A stretch of DNA of 64,000 bases from 66-474 sp044464225 (GTDB lineage Bacteria > Pseudomonadota > Gammaproteobacteria > Xanthomonadales > Rhodanobacteraceae). This document shows positions 59,839-64,000 of the stretch, piece after piece (positions within the stretch are counted from its first letter, which is position 1; the number at the start of each line of letters is the position of its first letter). The notes beneath the pieces are model-generated. The model saw only the letters and a program-made list of their open reading frames with translations, had not been told where the DNA came from and did no database searches. A program made the translations under genes and the position numbers. Where the stretch lies: positions 84,806 to 148,805 of the forward strand of contig JBIQLN010000007.1 in NCBI GenBank assembly GCA_044464225.1. Reading direction: 5' to 3'.

Positions 59839-62235
59839 ATGAACGCATTGTCCAAAGACGCCGCGCCGGTCGAAATGGTGGAGTTCGAAGTCGACGGCCA
59901 TCCGGTCAGCGCGCCCAAGGGCTCGACGATCATCCAGGCTACCGATGCCGCGAAGATTCCGGTGCCGCGATTCTGCTACCACGAGAAATTGCCGATCGCG
60001 GCCAACTGCCGCCAGTGCATGGTGGAAGTGGAGATGGGCGGCAAGCTGGTGCCGAAGCCCCAGCCCGCCTGCGCGACGCCGGTCGCGGCGGGCATGAAGG
60101 TGTTCACGCGCTCGCCCAACGCGATGAAGTGGCAGCGCAACACCATGGAATTCCTGCTGATCAACCATCCGCTGGATTGCCCGATCTGCGACCAGGGTGG
60201 CGAGTGCGAATTGCAGGACGTATCGATGGGCTACGGGCGTTCGGTGACGCGTTTCACCGAACGCAAGCGCACGGTGACCGACGAGAACATCGGGCCGCTG
60301 GTCGCGACCGAGATGACCCGCTGCATCCATTGCACGCGCTGCGTGCGGTTCGTGGGCGAGATCGCGGGCACGTACGAACTCGGCGACATGAGCCGCGGCG
60401 ACAGCCACGTGATCGGCACCTACATCGGCCGCACCATCGAGTCCGAACTTTCCGGCAACGTGATCGACGTGTGCCCGGTGGGCGCGCTCACCGACAAGGT
60501 GTTCCAGTTCAAGGCGCGCGCGTGGGAGTTGATCGCCAGGCCGTCGATCGGCTACCACGACGCGCTCGGTTCCAACCTGTGGCTGCACACCAAGCGCGGC
60601 CAGGTGCTGCGCGCGGTGCCCCGCGACAACGAAGCGATCAACGAGTGCTGGCTGGCCGACCGCGACCGCTACAGCCACCAGGGCCTGTACGCGGAAGACC
60701 GCGTGCAGCGGCCGATGATCCGCAAGGGCGGCGAATTGGCCGAGGTCGAATGGGACGAGGCCATCGCGTTTGTCGCGGATGGTCTGAAAAAGGCCGGCGG
60801 CGACGTGGCTGCGCTGGTCGCGCCGATGACTTCGTGCGAAGAAGGTGCGTTGCTGGCCGAACTGCTGCGCGGCCTGGGCAGCGATCGCATCGACCACCGC
60901 CTGCGCGCGCAGGATTTCAGTGATGGCGGGCCATCCGGCGCGACGTTCGAGATGCCGGTCGCGGATGTCGGCGAGATTTCGGCGGCGCTGCTCATCGGCA
61001 GCAACCCGCGCCACGAGATGCCGCTTCTGGCACATCGGCTGCGCCACGCCAGCCGCCATGACGCGTCGAAGCACGCCGCTTCGAACGCGGCCCATTACGA
61101 CATTTCCGAAGTGAAGGGCGCCGCGATTTACGCGATCAATCCCGTGCACTTCGACTACAACTTCCCGCTTGCGGGCGAGAAGGTTTTCGCGCCACAGGAT
61201 TTCGTCGATGCGATGCTGTGCACCGCGAAAGCCGCGGGCGTGCAGAGCGATGACCGCGCGTTGGCCGATGCGATCGCCGCCGCCGACGATCATGAAGAAG
61301 CGCACCGGTGGGTCGCGGCGTTGCGTGACGCGGCGTCCTCGGTGGTGATCCTGGGCGACGCGGCCACGCAGCATCCGCAGGCATCGTGGTTGCGCGCGTT
61401 GGCGCGCGGCATCGCGAAAGCCACCGGCAGTGCGTTCAACGAACTGCCGTCGGGAGCCAATGCGATCGGCCTTGCGCGGGTGGGCGCGCAATCGAACGGC
61501 GGCGCGAAGGAAATCCTGGAGCGCACACCGAAAGCACTGGTCACCTGGCAGGCCGGCTCGCAGGACGCGTTCGCGCCCGCGGCCTACGACAAGGCGCGCG
61601 AGGCCGCCGCGTTCTACGTGTACGCCGGCGCGTATGTTTGCGAGGGCGTGCGTCGCACCGCCGACGCGGTACTGCCGATCGGCTTGCCGCCGGAAATCGA
61701 TGGCACCTACGTGAACGTCGACGGCACGGCGCAAACCATCGCGGCAGGTTCGACACTCGCGGGCGAATCGCGCCCGGGCTGGAAGGTGCTGCGTGCGCTG
61801 GGTGGCGCGCTGGGCGTGGCCGGTTTCGATTTCACGGATTTCGCCGGTGCGCACGCGGGCGTGGTCGATCGGGTGGGCAAGCCGGCGCCTGCCGCGGTGG
61901 CGGGCGCGCTTGCCCCGAAGCCGACCTCGACCGAGGGGCATTTCACGCGTGTCGCCACCGTCGGTATCTATCGCACCGATGCGGTGGTACGTCGCGCCAA
62001 GGCCTTGCAGGCGCATCCCCTGAACCGCGCGCCGGCGCTGCGCATCTGCGCGGATGATGCGCGAACGCTCGGCTTGCTGGAAGGCGTCAAGGCCGACGTC
62101 GACGGCGTAACGTTGCCGGTGGTCGTGGATGCCGCGGTACCGAAAGGCTGTGCGTGGATCGAAGCCGGGCACGTCGCGACCGGTTCGCTGCCGCCACACG
62201 GCGCGGCGCTGACCATCAAGGCGGTGTCCGCATGA
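59839..62235 (+). CDS. nuoG: NADH-quinone oxidoreductase subunit G
   Basis: A 798-residue subunit with several iron-sulfur clusters. The N-terminal ferredoxin-like domain has FCYHEKLPIAANCRQCMVEV, then the HPLDCPICDQGGECELQD ligands and CIHCTRCVRFVGEIAG. A molybdopterin-oxidoreductase-like region without cofactor follows, ending in an Ala-rich C-terminus. It completes the NADH module with NuoE and NuoF. ATG 59839 is the family start; ggtgaaattcg precedes it. Confidence 0.96.
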   Translation: MNALSKDAAPVEMVEFEVDGHPVSAPKGSTIIQATDAAKIPVPRFCYHEKLPIAANCRQCMVEVEMGGKLVPKPQPACATPVAAGMKVFTRSPNAMKWQRNTMEFLLINHPLDCPICDQGGECELQDVSMGYGRSVTRFTERKRTVTDENIGPLVATEMTRCIHCTRCVRFVGEIAGTYELGDMSRGDSHVIGTYIGRTIESELSGNVIDVCPVGALTDKVFQFKARAWELIARPSIGYHDALGSNLWLHTKRGQVLRAVPRDNEAINECWLADRDRYSHQGLYAEDRVQRPMIRKGGELAEVEWDEAIAFVADGLKKAGGDVAALVAPMTSCEEGALLAELLRGLGSDRIDHRLRAQDFSDGGPSGATFEMPVADVGEISAALLIGSNPRHEMPLLAHRLRHASRHDASKHAASNAAHYDISEVKGAAIYAINPVHFDYNFPLAGEKVFAPQDFVDAMLCTAKAAGVQSDDRALADAIAAADDHEEAHRWVAALRDAASSVVILGDAATQHPQASWLRALARGIAKATGSAFNELPSGANAIGLARVGAQSNGGAKEILERTPKALVTWQAGSQDAFAPAAYDKAREAAAFYVYAGAYVCEGVRRTADAVLPIGLPPEIDGTYVNVDGTAQTIAAGSTLAGESRPGWKVLRALGGALGVAGFDFTDFAGAHAGVVDRVGKPAPAAVAGALAPKPTSTEGHFTRVATVGIYRTDAVVRRAKALQAHPLNRAPALRICADDARTLGLLEGVKADVDGVTLPVVVDAAVPKGCAWIEAGHVATGSLPPHGAALTIKAVSA

Positions 62236-63254
62236 ACGACGCACTCATTTTCGGGTGGACGCTCGGCAAGATCGTCGCGATCGCCGTGCCGGTGATCATC
62301 GCGGTGGCGATGTACGTGTGGTGGGAACGCAAGGTGATCGGCTGGATGCACGTGCGAATGGGGCCGAACAAGATCGGTCCGTTCGGCCTGCTGCAGGCGT
62401 TCGCGGACGTGGTCAAGCTGCTGATCAAGGAAGTGATCGTCCCCACCAACGCCAATCGCTTCCTGTACTTCACCGCGCCGCTGCTGTCGGTGATCCCTGC
62501 ATTGGCGGTGTGGGCGGTGATTCCGTTCAACGGCGGCGGCTTCGTGCTGTCCAACGTCAACGCGGGCGTGCTGTACGTGCTGGCGATGAGCTCGCTGGGC
62601 GTGTACGGCATCATCCTGGCCGGCTGGGCATCCAACTCGCGCTATGCGCTGCTGGGCGCGATGCGTTCGGCGGCGCAGATGATCTCCTACGAGATCTGCA
62701 TCGGGATGGCCCTGGTGACCGTGCTGATCCTGGCGGGCAGCCTCAACTTCACCGCGATCGTCGAGGCCCAGGCGGGCGGCAAGGGTCTGTTCGACTGGTT
62801 CTGGCTGCCGCTGCTGCCGATGTTCCTGGTGTTCTACATCTCCGGCGTGGCCGAAACCAACCGGCTGCCGTTCGACGTGGCCGAAGGGGAATCGGAGATC
62901 GTGGCCGGCTTCCACGTGGAGTATTCCGGGTCGGCGTTCGCGCTGTTCTTCCTCGCCGAATACGCGAACATGATCCTGATGTCGTTCCTGGTCTCGATCC
63001 TGTTCATGGGCGGCTGGCTCAGCCCGTTCCAGGGCTGGCACCTGGGCTGGTTCTCGCAGCCGGGCTGGTGGTGGCTGTTCGCGAAGTTCTTCGTGTTCGC
63101 GACGTCGCTGCTGTGGCTGCGTGCGACCTTCCCGCGCTACCGCTACGACCAGATCATGCGGCTGGGCTGGAAGGTCTTCATTCCGATTTCCATCGCATGG
63201 ATTTTCGTGGCGGGCATTTTCCGTTTCTTCGGCGTGGTGACCATAGGGCATTGA
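62232..63254 (+). CDS. nuoH: NADH-quinone oxidoreductase subunit H
   Basis: A 340-residue membrane subunit with about eight helices that forms most of the quinone tunnel. Conserved features are YVWWERKVIGWMHVRMGPNK, GPFGLLQAFADVVKLLIKE, the acidic loop NRLPFDVAEGESEIVAGFHVEYSG split across residues about 215-238, and RATFPRYRYDQIMRLGWK. ATG 62232 overlaps the nuoG stop (ATGA). Confidence 0.97.
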   Translation: MNDALIFGWTLGKIVAIAVPVIIAVAMYVWWERKVIGWMHVRMGPNKIGPFGLLQAFADVVKLLIKEVIVPTNANRFLYFTAPLLSVIPALAVWAVIPFNGGGFVLSNVNAGVLYVLAMSSLGVYGIILAGWASNSRYALLGAMRSAAQMISYEICIGMALVTVLILAGSLNFTAIVEAQAGGKGLFDWFWLPLLPMFLVFYISGVAETNRLPFDVAEGESEIVAGFHVEYSGSAFALFFLAEYANMILMSFLVSILFMGGWLSPFQGWHLGWFSQPGWWWLFAKFFVFATSLLWLRATFPRYRYDQIMRLGWKVFIPISIAWIFVAGIFRFFGVVTIGH

Positions 63255-63255
63255 G

Positions 63256-63747
63256 ATGAAACGAGTGATTGACTATCTCAAGAGCCTGATGCTGCTGGAG
63301 CTTGCAGCCGGACTGTGGGTGACCTTGAAGTACCTCTTCAAGCCGAAGTACACGGTGCTGTTTCCCATGGAAACCATTCCACGCTCGCCGCGCTTCCGTG
63401 GCCTGCACGCGCTGCGACGCTATCCGAACGGCGAGGAACGCTGCATCGCGTGCAAGCTGTGCGAAGCGGTGTGTCCGGCGCTCGCGATCACCATCGACTC
63501 CGCGCCGCGCGCGTCGGACGGCCAACGCCGCACCACGCGCTACGACATCGACCTGTTCAAGTGCATTTATTGCGGCTTCTGCGAGGAGAGCTGCCCGGTC
63601 GATTCGATCGTGCTGACCGACATCCTGGAGTACCACATGGAACGCCGCGGCGAAAACATCATCACCAAGCCGCAACTGCTCGCGATGGGCGACCGTTTCG
63701 AGAAGTCCATCGCGGCCAATCGCGCGCAAGACGCGGCGTACAGGTAA
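63256..63747 (+). CDS. nuoI: NADH-quinone oxidoreductase subunit I
   Basis: A 163-residue iron-sulfur subunit that carries clusters N6a and N6b. The two [4Fe-4S] motifs are CIACKLCEAVCP and CIYCGFCEESCPVDSI. The amphipathic N-terminus (KRVIDYLKSLMLLELAAGLW) lies against the membrane. It starts 1 nt after the nuoH stop. Confidence 0.97.
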   Translation: MKRVIDYLKSLMLLELAAGLWVTLKYLFKPKYTVLFPMETIPRSPRFRGLHALRRYPNGEERCIACKLCEAVCPALAITIDSAPRASDGQRRTTRYDIDLFKCIYCGFCEESCPVDSIVLTDILEYHMERRGENIITKPQLLAMGDRFEKSIAANRAQDAAYR

Positions 63748-63752
63748 CGCGC

Positions 63753-64000
63753 ATGAATCATTCGATCTTCCAGATGGTCTGCTTCATCGCCTTCGCCGCG
63801 GTCGCGGTGGGTGCCGCGCTGGCGGTGGTGTCGGTGAAGAACACCGTGCACGGCGTGCTGGCGCTGGTGCTGACGTTCTTCTCGACCGCCTGCCTGTGGA
63901 TGCTGGCCGAAGCCGAGTTCCTCGCGCTTGCGCTGGTGGTGGTCTACGTCGGTGCGGTGATGGTGCTGTTCCTGTTCGTGGTGATGATGCTCGACATCGA
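63753..64000 (+). CDS. nuoJ: NADH-quinone oxidoreductase subunit J, N-terminal part
   Basis: The window ends inside this gene. The first 82 residues start MNHSIFQMVCFIAFAAVAVG and include VKNTVHGVLALVLTFFSTACLW, AEAEFLALALVVVYVGAVMV and LFLFVVMMLDI. The latter is the conserved helix-3 region with the pi-bulge of NuoJ. It begins 5 nt after the nuoI stop. The rest of the operon (nuoK to nuoN) presumably follows. Confidence 0.93.
   Translation, partial: MNHSIFQMVCFIAFAAVAVGAALAVVSVKNTVHGVLALVLTFFSTACLWMLAEAEFLALALVVVYVGAVMVLFLFVVMMLDI

Noticed and set aside
59692..62244. An 850-codon open frame on the minus strand
   Set aside because: It is a shadow of nuoG, with Arg/Ala/His-rich translation and no recognisable motif.

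Overview
The window is a GC-rich chromosomal segment of a gammaproteobacterium, most likely order Xanthomonadales and probably Rhodanobacteraceae. This is judged from conserved gene blocks only; no database search was possible. The blocks are kdsD-kdsC-lptC-lptA-lptB-rpoN-hpf-hprK-rapZ-EIIA-ptsH-ptsI, purM-purN-DUF3108, DUF2066-pgsA-perM-hda, and tpiA-secG-tRNA-Leu-nuoA..J.

Region 1 (1-5268) looks like a defence or mobile-gene island with visibly less GC-biased codons at its left end. It holds a type I restriction subunit (hsdR), a PD-(D/E)xK/DUF5655 nuclease-like gene, the frameshifted relic of a TIR-domain gene that is not an open reading frame, and a DUF1778-GNAT toxin-antitoxin pair. Region 2 (5340-18142) is a mosaic of small house-keeping and accessory genes: an RDD membrane protein, a SLOG-like molybdenum-carrier protein, a LytS/LytTR-type two-component pair with a small lipoprotein, DUF5996, a VOC protein, a frameshifted membrane protein, an aldo/keto reductase, an endonuclease-type mutL, DUF1684, an FKBP isomerase, and a coupled DUF1289-Nudix-rhodanese operon.

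Region 3 (18283-25514) pairs a divergent PagL-like lipid A deacylase with a MarR-controlled tripartite efflux operon (outer-membrane factor, EmrA, and two tandem EmrB paralogues). Region 4 (25563-30619) holds a frameshifted M20 amidohydrolase, a TRIC-type channel, a DODA-type dioxygenase, an enoyl-CoA isomerase-like protein and a DUF4139 protein. Region 5 (30785-41509, minus strand) carries a regulatory PTS (EI, HPr with both His15 and Ser46, EIIA-Man, RapZ, HPr kinase), hibernation factor, sigma-54, and LPS transport and Kdo synthesis genes. Region 6 (41645-54041) has ibaG-murA, purine genes, phospholipid synthesis, hda, sulfate activation (cysD-cysNC), an SDR and tpiA. Region 7 (54069-64000) is secG, tRNA-Leu(GAG) and the complex I operon nuoA to nuoJ, cut by the window end.

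The most notable non-gene signals are four. (i) A roughly 40-nt dispersed element, a hairpin followed by ACTTTTCAC, occurs five times and three copies sit exactly at the 3' ends of hpf, rpoN and lptB. (ii) The TIR relic lies in the defence island. (iii) Two genes are each broken by one missing G in a G5 run, which may be sequence error. (iv) A triple-hairpin insertion splits nuoF from nuoG. No complete novel system could be demonstrated. The best candidates are the hsdR/DUF5655 pairing and the terminator-like repeat family.
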